A DNA stretch of 64,000 nucleotides, from assembly GCF_005870025.1 (NCBI RefSeq), contig NZ_VATA01000003.1, forward strand, positions 1 through 64,000. The letters run 5' to 3'. Origin of the DNA: Poseidonocella sp. HB161398. GTDB taxonomy: Bacteria; Pseudomonadota; Alphaproteobacteria; Rhodobacterales; Rhodobacteraceae. Made by a program: the position numbers and the translations under genes. Positions within the stretch are counted from its first letter, which is position 1, and every line of letters begins with the position of its first letter. Of the stretch, positions 27,073 to 35,360 are shown one piece after another. A model generated the notes under the pieces. The model had not been told where the DNA came from. It saw only the letters and a list, made by a program, of their open reading frames with translations, and ran no database searches.

Positions 27073-27918
27073 ATGAACAAGACGGTACCAACAGACATCT
27101 ACAATTCCCATTTCGGCTTTGCGGAACGTCCGTTCACGCTGCTGCCGGACCCGGAATTCCTGTACTGGTCGCGCGATCACCGCCTTGCCTTCACGATGCT
27201 CGAATACGGGATGATGACCCGTGCGCCGATCACCGTCATCACCGGCGAGGTGGGGGCGGGGAAGACGACGCTGCTGCAGTACCTGCTGCGCTCGATGGAG
27301 GACGATGTCGATATCGGCCTGATCTCCAATGCCCAGGGCGGGCGCGGCGAGCTGCTGCAATGGGTGCTGCACGCCTTCGCGGTGCCCTTCGATCCGCAAT
27401 GCAGCTATGTCCAGCTCTTCCAGCTGCTGCAGGATCACATGCTGGAGGTCTATGCCGGCGGGCGGCGCATGGTGCTGATCATCGACGAGGCGCAGAACCT
27501 GACCCCCGAGACCGTCGAGGAGCTCAGGATGCTGACCAACATCAACAGCAACAAGGACGAGCTGCTGCAGCTGGTGCTGGTCGGCCAGCCGGAATTCCGC
27601 GACATGATCCGCCGTCCCGAGCTGCGCCAGTTCCTGCAGCGCGTCGGCGCCAGCTTCCATCTGGGCCGGATGGCGCCCGCGACAGTCGGCGAGTACATCG
27701 CGCACCGGCTGAAAGTGGCGGGGGGCACTGGCGCGGAAATCGACCCGGCCGCGGTTCCGGTCATCCACGAAGTGACCGGCGGGGTGCCGCGCCTCGTAAA
27801 CCAGATCTGCGATCTGGCCCTTGTCTATGCCTTCTCAGCCGAACAGCCTGCCGTCACCGAGGAAACGATCCGTTCCGTGCTCGATGACGGGGTCTATCTC
27901 GGCGGATACGCGCTCTAG
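27073..27918 (+). CDS. ExeA-like AAA ATPase of exosortase/EPS systems
   Basis: 281 residues. The N-terminal FGFAERPFTLLPDPEFLYW block is characteristic of ExeA/GspA-type ATPases. Walker A is GEVGAGKTTLLQ (about residue 60), Walker B is MVLIIDEAQN (about residue 136), and a C-terminal winged-helix-like part follows with GGVPRLVNQICDLAL. The peptidoglycan-binding tail of full ExeA is absent. Such ATPases are regularly encoded beside the chain-length and kinase genes of PEP-CTERM polysaccharide loci. The exact role is not established. First gene of the plus-strand arm. Confidence 0.9.
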   Translation: MNKTVPTDIYNSHFGFAERPFTLLPDPEFLYWSRDHRLAFTMLEYGMMTRAPITVITGEVGAGKTTLLQYLLRSMEDDVDIGLISNAQGGRGELLQWVLHAFAVPFDPQCSYVQLFQLLQDHMLEVYAGGRRMVLIIDEAQNLTPETVEELRMLTNINSNKDELLQLVLVGQPEFRDMIRRPELRQFLQRVGASFHLGRMAPATVGEYIAHRLKVAGGTGAEIDPAAVPVIHEVTGGVPRLVNQICDLALVYAFSAEQPAVTEETIRSVLDDGVYLGGYAL

Positions 27919-27932
27919 AGGACCCCAATGCG

Positions 27933-29465
27933 ATGAGAATTGATTTCTCCTACTACATTTCGATCTTCTGGCGCCGGTTTCACTATTTCCTTGTCATCGT
28001 TGTCTTCTTCGCCGTGCTCGGCTCGGCGGTCGCGATCGTCATGCCGCCGGAATACTCCGCGACGGCGCGGCTCCTGGTGGAGTCTCCGCAGATCTCGGAC
28101 AAGCTGGCGGAATCGACCGTCAATGTCGTCGCGCAGGAGCAGCTCCAGGTGATCGAGCAGCGGGTGATGGCCCGCGCCAGCCTCGTCGACCTCGCCAGCA
28201 AGCTGGAGGTCTTCCCCGACGAGGACGCGATGACCGCGACCGACATCGTCAACCAGATGCGCGACCGGACGAAGTTCACCATCTTCGCGGGCCGCAACCA
28301 GGCGACCTTCGTCGATGTCGCCTTCCGCGGCTCGAACCCCGATGTCGTCGCCCGCGTCGCCAACGAGCTGGTGACCCAGATCCTCAACGAGAACGTCCGG
28401 ATGCGCACCGTCGCGGCGGGCGACACGATGGACTTCTTCAAGGAGGAGGTCGACCGGCTCAGCGGCGAGCTCGACAGGCAGAGCGCGAAGATCCTCGACT
28501 TCAAGAGCGCCAATGCCGGGTCCCTGCCGGAGAACCGCGACTACCTCAGCTCGCGCCAGACCGCGCTGGCGGAGGCGATCCGCAACCTGCAGGACCAGAT
28601 CGACACGCTGACCCAGCAGCGGCAGGCGGCGCTCGACCTCTTCGCGGCGACGGGCTCGGTCGGCACCGGGCGCAATCTCGGCCCGGACGAGCAGGCGCTG
28701 GCCCAGGCCCGCGACGCGCTCGACAACGCGCTGATCGTCTACGCGCCGGACCATCCGCGCATCAAGGTGCTCGAGGCGCGGGTCCGCCAGCTGGAGGCAC
28801 GCGTCGGCGTGGCCGCCGGTGCCGGGGACGAGGGGCCCAAGGCCGTGCTCGACGCCCAGCTTGCCCAGGTCGACCACCGGCTGGAGCAGCTGCAGGGCGA
28901 TCTCGACGGCGCGAGGGCCGAACTGGAGAACGTCACCGGCAGCCTGTCGCAGATGCCCGCCACGGCGGTCGCGCTCGACGGCTACACCCGCGACTACGAG
29001 AATACCCAGGAACAGTACCGCAGCGCCGTGGCGCGGCTCTCGGCGGCCGAGACCGGCGAGCGGATCGAGCTCGGCGGCAAGTCGCAGCGCATCTCGGTGG
29101 TGGAGCAGGCGACGCGCCCGATGCGCCCCTCGAAGCCCAACCGCCCGCTGATCGCGGCGGCCGGGCTCGGGGTCGGGCTGTCGATGGGCTTCGGCTTCAT
29201 CGTCCTGCTGGAGCTGCTGAACCGCTCGATCCGCCGGCCGGTGGAGATCAGCGACAAGCTGGGCATCGCCACCTTCGCCGTCATCCCGCTGATCCGCACC
29301 GAGCAGGAGACGCGCTGGCGCCGGATGTTCTTCTTCCTGACGATCATCCTGCTCTTCCTGGCGATCCCGCTCAGCATCTGGGCGATCCACATGTATGTCG
29401 TGCCGCTCAATGTCCTGGCCGAGGACATCGCGCGCAAGTTCGGCATGGACATTTCCCTCAAGTAG
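27933..29465 (+). CDS. Wzz/GumC-type polysaccharide chain-length determinant
   Basis: 510 residues from ATG 27933, 14 bp after the ATPase stop (site GAGGA). An N-terminal membrane segment (about 18-38) and a Wzz domain come first, then a long coiled coil (about 160-390). A second membrane segment (about 403-427) follows, and an additional one (about 465-490) lies close to the C-terminus. It controls polymer length in the inner membrane and periplasm and partners with the kinase encoded next. No kinase domain is fused to it, so the pair is of the split type. Confidence 0.9.
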   Translation: MRIDFSYYISIFWRRFHYFLVIVVFFAVLGSAVAIVMPPEYSATARLLVESPQISDKLAESTVNVVAQEQLQVIEQRVMARASLVDLASKLEVFPDEDAMTATDIVNQMRDRTKFTIFAGRNQATFVDVAFRGSNPDVVARVANELVTQILNENVRMRTVAAGDTMDFFKEEVDRLSGELDRQSAKILDFKSANAGSLPENRDYLSSRQTALAEAIRNLQDQIDTLTQQRQAALDLFAATGSVGTGRNLGPDEQALAQARDALDNALIVYAPDHPRIKVLEARVRQLEARVGVAAGAGDEGPKAVLDAQLAQVDHRLEQLQGDLDGARAELENVTGSLSQMPATAVALDGYTRDYENTQEQYRSAVARLSAAETGERIELGGKSQRISVVEQATRPMRPSKPNRPLIAAAGLGVGLSMGFGFIVLLELLNRSIRRPVEISDKLGIATFAVIPLIRTEQETRWRRMFFFLTIILLFLAIPLSIWAIHMYVVPLNVLAEDIARKFGMDISLK

Positions 29466-29486
29466 CGGCCTCCGGAGGATAGCAGG

Positions 29487-30332
29487 ATGGAACGACTTCA
29501 GAATGCCCTGCACCGCGCGCGCGAGAAGCGCAGCGGCATCCGCGACCGCAGCGGCGAGCTGCGGACCGGGCGCGGCGGCGGCGGGGGCGGGGATGCCGAG
29601 GTGGCGGCCCGCTGGGCGGCGCTCAAGGTCTTCACCCCGAACCCGCGCATGCTGCAGCACATGCGGGTCGTCTCCTTCTTCGGCAAGCAGCAGGCGACGC
29701 CCTTCGACATGATGCGCACCAAGGTCGTGCAGCAGGCCAAGGCCAAGGGCTGGAAGCGGCTCGTCGTGACCTCGGCGACGCCGAAATGCGGCAAGACGAC
29801 GATCACCGCCAACCTGGCGTTCAGCCTGGCGCGGCAGTCCGACCTGAGGATCATGGTGATCGAGCTCGACCTGCGCCGCCCGAGCCTGGCCAAGGTGCTG
29901 GGCCTGAAGGAGCCGCACTATTTCGCCAAGGCGCTGACCGGGGACGAGGCGCCGGAGGACCACATGGTCTGCTTCAACGGCAACCTCGCCTTCGGCACCA
30001 ACCTGGCGGCCGAGGCGAATTCCTCCGAGCTGCTGCAGAGCGCCCGGACCCGCGAGATCCTCGACGAGCTCGAGGCGCGCTACAAGCCCGACCTGACGGT
30101 CTTCGACACCGCGCCGCTGCTGGCCAGCGACGACACGATCGGCTTCCTCGAGCATGTCGATGCCGCGCTGCTGGTCGCCGCGGCCGAGCAGACCACGATC
30201 GAAGAGCTCGACGTCGCCGAGAGCGAGATCAGCGAGATGACCGAGATCATGGGCGTGGTGCTGAACAAGTGCCGCTATTCGGCCAGCGGCTACGGCTACG
30301 AATACGGCTATGGCTACGGCTACGGGTACTGA
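29487..30332 (+). CDS. BY-kinase-like ATPase (CpsD/CapB type) with tyrosine-rich tail
   Basis: 281 residues. Walker A lies at about 96-106 (SATPKCGKTT), where a Lys replaces the first Gly of the usual GxGK. Walker A' is VIELDLRRPSL and Walker B is LTVFDTAPLL. The C-terminal 13 residues alternate Tyr and Gly with a single Glu and hold seven tyrosines, the expected autophosphorylation cluster. It is 21 bp behind the Wzz-like gene with a GGAGG-containing site and is the cytoplasmic partner of that protein. A Gly-rich linker lies near residue 30. Confidence 0.9.
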   Translation: MERLQNALHRAREKRSGIRDRSGELRTGRGGGGGGDAEVAARWAALKVFTPNPRMLQHMRVVSFFGKQQATPFDMMRTKVVQQAKAKGWKRLVVTSATPKCGKTTITANLAFSLARQSDLRIMVIELDLRRPSLAKVLGLKEPHYFAKALTGDEAPEDHMVCFNGNLAFGTNLAAEANSSELLQSARTREILDELEARYKPDLTVFDTAPLLASDDTIGFLEHVDAALLVAAAEQTTIEELDVAESEISEMTEIMGVVLNKCRYSASGYGYEYGYGYGYGY

Positions 30333-30388
30333 GCGCGGCCGCCCGCAGGGGCGGTCCGCCTCCTGACCGGGCGCCGCGCCTGCCGGGC

Positions 30389-30408
30389 CTGCGGCGGACC
30401 CGCCGCAG
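30389..30408 (+). terminator. Hairpin after the BY-kinase gene
   Basis: CTGCGGCGG-AC-CCGCCGCAG is a 9-bp inverted repeat with a minimal loop, followed by TCGCGTCTTTCC. It lies between the kinase and the S49 peptidase gene and probably ends the right arm of the EPS locus. The T-run is weak. Confidence 0.5.
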
Positions 30409-30468
30409 TCGCGTCTTTCCGCCGCGCCTCTCCTTGCTGGGGGCTGGTGCAGCCTCTATGTGCTGCCC

Positions 30469-31269
30469 ATGAAACCGTCTCTCGCTTTTTTGAACCGCGC
30501 GCCGCGCGTGAACGTCGTCCATCTGCAGGGCGTCATCTCCAGCCAGTCGCGGGGCAATGCGCTCAGCGACCGGTCCGTCGCGCCGCTGATCGAAAAGGCC
30601 TTTGCCAAGGGCAAGCCGGCCGCGGTGGCGCTGGTGCTGAACTCGCCGGGCGGCAGCCCGGTGCAGTCCTCGCTGATCGGCGCGCGCATCCGGCGCCTGT
30701 CGGAAGAGAAGGGCATCCCCGTCCATGCCTTCGTCGAGGACGTGGCGGCCTCGGGCGGCTACTGGCTGGCCTCGGCGGCGGACGACATCTGGGTCGATCC
30801 CTGCTCGGTGGTCGGCTCGATCGGCGTGATCGCCGCCTCCTTCGGCGCGCATGAGCTGATCGCCAGGCACGGGGTGGAGCGGCGCGTCCACACTGCCGGG
30901 AAATCGAAGAGCATGCTCGACCCGTTCCGTCCCGAAAAGCCCGAGGATGTCGAGCGGCTCGACGGGATCCTGTCGCAGATCCACGACGCCTTCATCTCCC
31001 ATGTGAAGGCGCGCCGCGGCGCCAAGCTGCCCGAGGGGGCGGATCTGTTTACCGGCGAGGTCTGGGTCGGCGAGAAGGCGGTGGAGATCGGCCTGGCCGA
31101 CGGCATCGCCCACCTGAAGCCGAAGCTGAAGGAGCTCTACGGCGAGAAGGTCAAGCTGCCGGTCTTCGCCAAGCGCCGCGGGCTGATCCCCTTCCTCGGC
31201 GCGCGCGTTGCCGGCGATATCGGCCTGGCGCTCGAGGAACGGGCGCTCTTCGCGCGATACGGGCTCTGA
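30469..31269 (+). CDS. S49 family signal-peptide peptidase (SohB/SppA-like)
   Basis: 266 residues from ATG 30469; an in-frame GTG three codons earlier is an alternative. It is the short single-domain form with the catalytic Ser in VAASGGYWLAS (about residue 95) and Lys in GKSKSMLDPF (about 147), plus the LNSPGGSP block that orients the oxyanion hole. It degrades remnant signal peptides and membrane-protein fragments. No clear N-terminal membrane helix is visible, so membrane attachment is uncertain. A small zinc-ribbon membrane protein gene follows after 4 bp. Confidence 0.9.
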   Translation: MKPSLAFLNRAPRVNVVHLQGVISSQSRGNALSDRSVAPLIEKAFAKGKPAAVALVLNSPGGSPVQSSLIGARIRRLSEEKGIPVHAFVEDVAASGGYWLASAADDIWVDPCSVVGSIGVIAASFGAHELIARHGVERRVHTAGKSKSMLDPFRPEKPEDVERLDGILSQIHDAFISHVKARRGAKLPEGADLFTGEVWVGEKAVEIGLADGIAHLKPKLKELYGEKVKLPVFAKRRGLIPFLGARVAGDIGLALEERALFARYGL

Positions 31270-31273
31270 TGCC

Positions 31274-31462
31274 GTGATCAAGATCGTCACCTTCTTCCTG
31301 ATCGGCATCGCCATCCTGGCGATCTTCGGCAAGCTGCGGCTGCCGCGGCTGCCCCGCCCCCGGAACCCGAATGCGAAACTCAGGGCGCCCCGCCGGTGCC
31401 CGCGCTGCGGCGGCTTCATCGTCGGCCGCGGCCCGTGCAATTGCGAGGAACGTGACAAGTGA
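31274..31462 (+). CDS. Small membrane protein with zinc-ribbon-like cysteines
   Basis: 62 residues beginning at GTG 31274, four bases past the peptidase stop. One N-terminal membrane helix (IKIVTFFLIGIAILAIFG) is followed by a basic Arg/Pro stretch, then CPRCGG and a distal CNC pattern that could hold a metal ion. Its position, tightly between the S49 peptidase and the antiporter with a 1-bp overlap (TGATG), supports a real gene. Function unknown. Confidence 0.7.
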   Translation: MIKIVTFFLIGIAILAIFGKLRLPRLPRPRNPNAKLRAPRRCPRCGGFIVGRGPCNCEERDK

Positions 31463-32406
31463 TGTTGGATTGGGTCTATACCGGGCTGGGATTGCTGATC
31501 CTGGTCCTGGCCGGCGACGCGCTGGTGAAGGGCGCGGTGAACCTGGCGCTGCGGCTGGGCATTCCGGCGCTGATCGTCAGCCTGACCATCGTCGCCTTCG
31601 GCACCTCGGCGCCCGAGCTGCTGATCGGCATCCAGGCGGTGCTCGACAATGCGCCGGGCATCGCGCTTGGCAACGTGGTGGGCTCGAACACTGCCAATGT
31701 CCTGCTGGTGCTCGGCATCCCGGCGCTGATCGCGCCGATCATGACCAGCGAATGCGACACGCGGAAATCCTACTGGGGCATGCTCGCCGCCAGCGCCGTC
31801 TTCATCGCCGTCTGCTTCCTCGGGCCGATCACCTGGGTCCATGGCCTGGTGCTGCTGGCCGGGCTGGTGGTGGTGCTCTGGGACCAGGCGCGCGAGGCCC
31901 GCGCCCACCGCAAGTCGCAGAGCGAAGAGGAAGAGGAGGTCGAGGGCGCCGATCCGTCGATGCCCGGCTGGAAGGTCGCGACCTGGCTGGTGCTGGGCCT
32001 GATCGGCCTGCCGGTGGGGGCGAACCTGCTGATCGAGGGCTCGGTCAACATCGCCCGCACCTTCGGCATCAGCGAGACCGCCATCGGCCTGACCCTGATT
32101 GCGGTCGGCACCTCGCTGCCCGAGCTGGCGACCTCGGTCATGGCCGCGCTGCGCCGCCATGCCGAAGTGGCGCTCGGCAATGTCATCGGCTCGAACGTCT
32201 TCAACCTGCTCGGCATCATCGGCGTGACCTCCTTTGTCGGCAAGATCCCGGTCGATCCGCAATTCCTGCAGATGGACCTCTGGGTGATGCTCGGCTCCTC
32301 GGTGCTGCTCGTGCCCTTCGTGCTGATGGGCCGCAACCTGACGCGCGTCGCCGGCGCGTTGCTTGTCCTGCTCTATGCCGGCTATCTGGTGATGGTTCTG
32401 GGCTGA
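31462..32406 (+). CDS. Calcium/sodium antiporter, CaCA family (YrbG-like)
   Basis: 314 residues from ATG 31462; a GTG one codon upstream is possible. Two homologous halves of about five membrane segments each carry the alpha repeats: GTSAPELLIGI with GNVVGSNTANVLLVLG in the first, and GTSLPELATSV with GNVIGSNVFNLLGIIG in the second. These contain the acidic and polar ion-binding residues of Na+/Ca2+ exchangers. An acidic cytoplasmic loop (SEEEEEVEGAD) separates the halves. The role is probably calcium or sodium homeostasis. Confidence 0.92.
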   Translation: MLDWVYTGLGLLILVLAGDALVKGAVNLALRLGIPALIVSLTIVAFGTSAPELLIGIQAVLDNAPGIALGNVVGSNTANVLLVLGIPALIAPIMTSECDTRKSYWGMLAASAVFIAVCFLGPITWVHGLVLLAGLVVVLWDQAREARAHRKSQSEEEEEVEGADPSMPGWKVATWLVLGLIGLPVGANLLIEGSVNIARTFGISETAIGLTLIAVGTSLPELATSVMAALRRHAEVALGNVIGSNVFNLLGIIGVTSFVGKIPVDPQFLQMDLWVMLGSSVLLVPFVLMGRNLTRVAGALLVLLYAGYLVMVLG

Positions 32407-32418
32407 GGAGTACGGGTC

Positions 32419-33198
32419 ATGAGTGTCGCGCTGGTAACCGGAGCGGGCAAGCGGCTGGGGCGGAGCATGGCGCTCTGCCTGGGGGCGGAGGGCTATGACG
32501 TCGCCGTCCATTACGCCAGTTCCGGCGGCGAGGCCGAGGGCCTCTGCGCCGAGCTGCGCGCCATGGGGCGCGAGGCGCGGGCCTTCCAGGCCGACCTGAC
32601 CCGCGAGGCGGACATGCAGGCGCTGGTGCCGGCCGCGGCCGCGGCCTTCGGCCGGCCGCTGACTGTGCTGGTCAACAACGCCTCGATCTTCGACTACGAC
32701 AACATCCGCAGCGCCACCCGCGAGAGCTGGGACCGGCACATGGAAAGCAACCTGCGCGCGCCTTTCGTGCTGATCCAGAACTTCGCCGCCCAGGTCCCCG
32801 ATCCGGTGGCCGATGCGCGCGGCGAGCCGGTCGCCCAGGGGCTGGCGGTGAACATGATCGACCAGCGCGTGCGCAAGCTGACGCCCGAGTTCACGACCTA
32901 CACCCTGGCCAAGATGGGGCTCTGGGCGCTGACCCGCACCGCGGCCCAGGGGCTGGCGCCGCGGGTCCGGGTCAATGCCATCGGCCCCGGCCCGACGCTG
33001 CAGGGCGCGCGCCAGAGCGAGGCGCATTTCGCCGCCCAGCGGGCCGCCACGGTGCTGGAGCGCGGCTCGGACCCTGACGACATCGACCAGGCGCTGCTCT
33101 ACTTCCTGCGCGCGAAGGCAGTGACCGGGCAGCTCCTGTGCACCGACGGCGGCCAGCACCTGGCCTGGCAGACGCCGGATGTGCTGGGCGTGGAGTGA
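32419..33198 (+). CDS. SDR oxidoreductase of the pteridine-reductase / FolM type
   Basis: 259 residues. The cofactor loop is TGAGKRLGRS, with the Arg typical of NADPH-dependent pteridine reductases. The NNAS block is present, and the active site has Asp148 in MIDQRVRKLTPEF plus Tyr161 and Lys165 (YTLAK), with Asp where classical SDRs have Ser. This combination matches PTR1/FolM enzymes that reduce dihydromonapterin, dihydrobiopterin or dihydrofolate. Substrate cannot be fixed from sequence. It is 12 bp after the antiporter, so probably in the same operon. Confidence 0.83.
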   Translation: MSVALVTGAGKRLGRSMALCLGAEGYDVAVHYASSGGEAEGLCAELRAMGREARAFQADLTREADMQALVPAAAAAFGRPLTVLVNNASIFDYDNIRSATRESWDRHMESNLRAPFVLIQNFAAQVPDPVADARGEPVAQGLAVNMIDQRVRKLTPEFTTYTLAKMGLWALTRTAAQGLAPRVRVNAIGPGPTLQGARQSEAHFAAQRAATVLERGSDPDDIDQALLYFLRAKAVTGQLLCTDGGQHLAWQTPDVLGVE

Positions 33199-33402
33199 CC
33201 CTGGGTCAAACTAGTTTTGCACCGGTCACAATCATGTCACGTAACCGTCAGAGAAATGTCAGAAATCTCAGAAACTTATCAAGTGAAATAAAAAGTTTCC
33301 TTTGTTTTCAATGCCCTGAAATTTAGCCCAAGAAACGGGCAATCCATGGAAGAACCGGTGAAACAAGGGAAAATCCAAGCTACCCAGAAGTTGTCGACAG
33401 AC

Positions 33403-33411
33403 TTATCCACA
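33403..33411 (+). promoter_or_regulatory. Single perfect DnaA box upstream of uvrC
   Basis: TTATCCACA matches the DnaA consensus exactly, 75 bp before the uvrC start, in a 287-bp intergenic gap that is A+T-rich for this genome. The gap also holds three short TCAGA(G)AAA direct repeats starting near 33248, 33259 and 33268, and GAAACTT/AAGTTTC arms at 33271-33277 and 33293-33299. One box alone does not make an origin; DnaA-dependent regulation of uvrC is possible. Confidence 0.4.
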
Positions 33412-33485
33412 GCTTCGGTGGGTATGTTCGCCCTTGAGGTCGGGCTGGAATCGGGGCAGGGCTGAATGAATCAAGAACGCCTGCA

Positions 33486-35360
33486 ATGACCATTGACACT
33501 GACAGCTCGCCGGAAACTCCGCTGACCGGCCACGCGCGGATCGCCGACTACCTGCGCAACCTGGAGACCGCTCCGGGCGTCTACCGCATGCTCGACGAGC
33601 AGCAGCGCGTGCTCTATGTCGGCAAGGCGCGGAACCTCAAGGCGCGCGTCTCGAGCTATGCCCGCCCGCATGGCCACAGCCCGCGCATCGCCCGGATGAT
33701 TTCCGAGACCGCGTCGATGATGTTCCTCACGACGCGGACCGAGACCGAGGCGCTGCTGCTCGAGCAGAACCTCATCAAGCAGCTCAAGCCGCGCTACAAC
33801 GTGCTGCTGCGCGACGACAAGAGCTTCCCGAACATCCATGTCACCGGGCATGCCTTCCCGCAGATCGCCAAGCACCGCGGCAAGAAATCGGCGCCGGGCA
33901 AGTACTACGGCCCCTTCGCCTCGGCGGGCGCGGTCAACCGCACGCTCAACCAGCTGCAGAAGGTCTTCCTGCTGAGGAACTGCACCGACAGCCAGTTCGA
34001 GAGCCGCACGCGCCCCTGCCTGCTCTACCAGATCAAGCGCTGCGCGGCGCCCTGCGTCGGGCTGGTCTCGGAGGCGGAGTACCGCGGGCTGGTCAAGGAT
34101 GCCGAGGATTTCCTCGCCGGGCGCTCGACCAAGGTGCAGGCGCAGCTGGCCGAGGAGATGCAGAAGGCCTCCGAGGCGATGGAATTCGAGCGCGCCGCCG
34201 CCCTGCGCGACCGGATCCGCGCGATGACCCAGGTGCAGACCTCCCAGGGCATCAACCCGCGCGGCGTCGCCGAGGCCGACATCATCGCGCTGCATGCCGA
34301 GAACGGCCAGGCCTGCGTGCAGGTCTTCTTCATCCGCGCCAACCAGAACTGGGGCAACCGCGACTACTATCCGCGCGTGGGCGAGGGGGTCAGCGAGACC
34401 GAGATCATGGAGGCCTTCATCGGCCAGTTCTATTCCGACCGCGAGCCGCCGCGGCAGCTGCTGCTGTCGCACGGGATCGAGGACGAGGACCTGATGCTGG
34501 AGGCGCTGGCGCAGAAGGCCGGGCGCAAGGTCGAGATCGCCGTGCCGCAGCGGGGCGAGAAGGCCGAGCTGATCGCCGGGGCGGCGCGCAATGCCCGCGA
34601 GAGCCTGGCGCGGCGGATGTCCGAGACCGCGACCCAGGGCAAGCTGCTGCGCGGCGTGGCCGAGGCCTTCGGGCTCGACGGTCCGCCCGCGCGGATCGAG
34701 GTCTACGACAACTCGCATATCCAGGGCACGAACGCCGTCGGCGGCATGATCGTCGCCGGGCCCGAGGGATTCCTGAAGAACCAGTACCGCAAGTTCAACA
34801 TCCGTGGCGAAGACCTGGTGCCGGGCGACGATTTCGGGATGATGAAAGAGGTGCTGACGCGCCGCTTCAAGCGCCTGCTGAAGGAGGATCCGGACCGCAC
34901 GCTCGGCCTCTGGCCCGATCTGCTGCTGATCGACGGCGGCGCCGGGCAGGTCAGCGCCGTGGCCGAGATCATGCGGGAATTCGGCGTCGAGGACGTGCCG
35001 ATGGTCGGCGTCGCCAAGGGCATCGACCGCGATGCGGGCAAGGAGGAATTCCACCGCGTCGGCCAGCGCCCGATGGCGCTGCGCCACAACGACCCGGTGC
35101 TCTATTTCATCCAGCGCCTGCGCGACGAGGCGCACCGCTTCGCGATCGGCACGCACCGGGCGAAGCGCGCCAAGGCGATGGGGGCGACGCCGCTGGACGA
35201 GGTGCCGGGCGTCGGCGCCTCGCGCAAGCGCGCATTGCTGGCGCATTTCGGCTCCGCCAAGGCGGTGAGCCGCGCCAACCTCGCCGACCTGCGCGCGGTG
35301 GAGGGCATCTCCGACAACATGGCGCAGAAGATCTACGACTTCTTCAACCCCGGCAGCTGA
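33486..35360 (+). CDS. uvrC: Excinuclease ABC subunit C
   Basis: 624 residues with full domain order: N-terminal GIY-YIG nuclease ([22 protein letters not shown]), the Cys-rich linker ([15 protein letters not shown]), the UVR motif ([16 protein letters not shown]), the C-terminal RNase-H-like nuclease ([20 protein letters not shown]) and tandem helix-hairpin-helix motifs at the end. It makes both incisions in nucleotide excision repair with UvrAB. In many proteobacteria pgsA follows directly; here pgsA is 5.5 kb downstream beyond an IS-rich insert. Confidence 0.98.
   Translation: MTIDTDSSPETPLTGHARIADYLRNLETAPGVYRMLDEQQRVLYVGKARNLKARVSSYARPHGHSPRIARMISETASMMFLTTRTETEALLLEQNLIKQLKPRYNVLLRDDKSFPNIHVTGHAFPQIAKHRGKKSAPGKYYGPFASAGAVNRTLNQLQKVFLLRNCTDSQFESRTRPCLLYQIKRCAAPCVGLVSEAEYRGLVKDAEDFLAGRSTKVQAQLAEEMQKASEAMEFERAAALRDRIRAMTQVQTSQGINPRGVAEADIIALHAENGQACVQVFFIRANQNWGNRDYYPRVGEGVSETEIMEAFIGQFYSDREPPRQLLLSHGIEDEDLMLEALAQKAGRKVEIAVPQRGEKAELIAGAARNARESLARRMSETATQGKLLRGVAEAFGLDGPPARIEVYDNSHIQGTNAVGGMIVAGPEGFLKNQYRKFNIRGEDLVPGDDFGMMKEVLTRRFKRLLKEDPDRTLGLWPDLLLIDGGAGQVSAVAEIMREFGVEDVPMVGVAKGIDRDAGKEEFHRVGQRPMALRHNDPVLYFIQRLRDEAHRFAIGTHRAKRAKAMGATPLDEVPGVGASRKRALLAHFGSAKAVSRANLADLRAVEGISDNMAQKIYDFFNPGS

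Noticed and set aside
27915-30155. Minus-strand frame of 746 codons opposite the Wzz and kinase genes
   Set aside because: Shadow of the plus-strand genes, with no motifs. The plus strand has clear Wzz, Walker and Tyr-tail features.
30301-30332. Hexamer repeat as a microsatellite or CRISPR-like array
   Set aside because: The repeats are in-frame Tyr-Gly codons of the kinase tail; no spacer-repeat structure anywhere in the window.
33403-33411. Chromosomal origin of replication near uvrC
   Set aside because: There is only one DnaA box, and no neighbouring origin genes (dnaA, hemE, parAB, gidA). A regulatory site is more likely.
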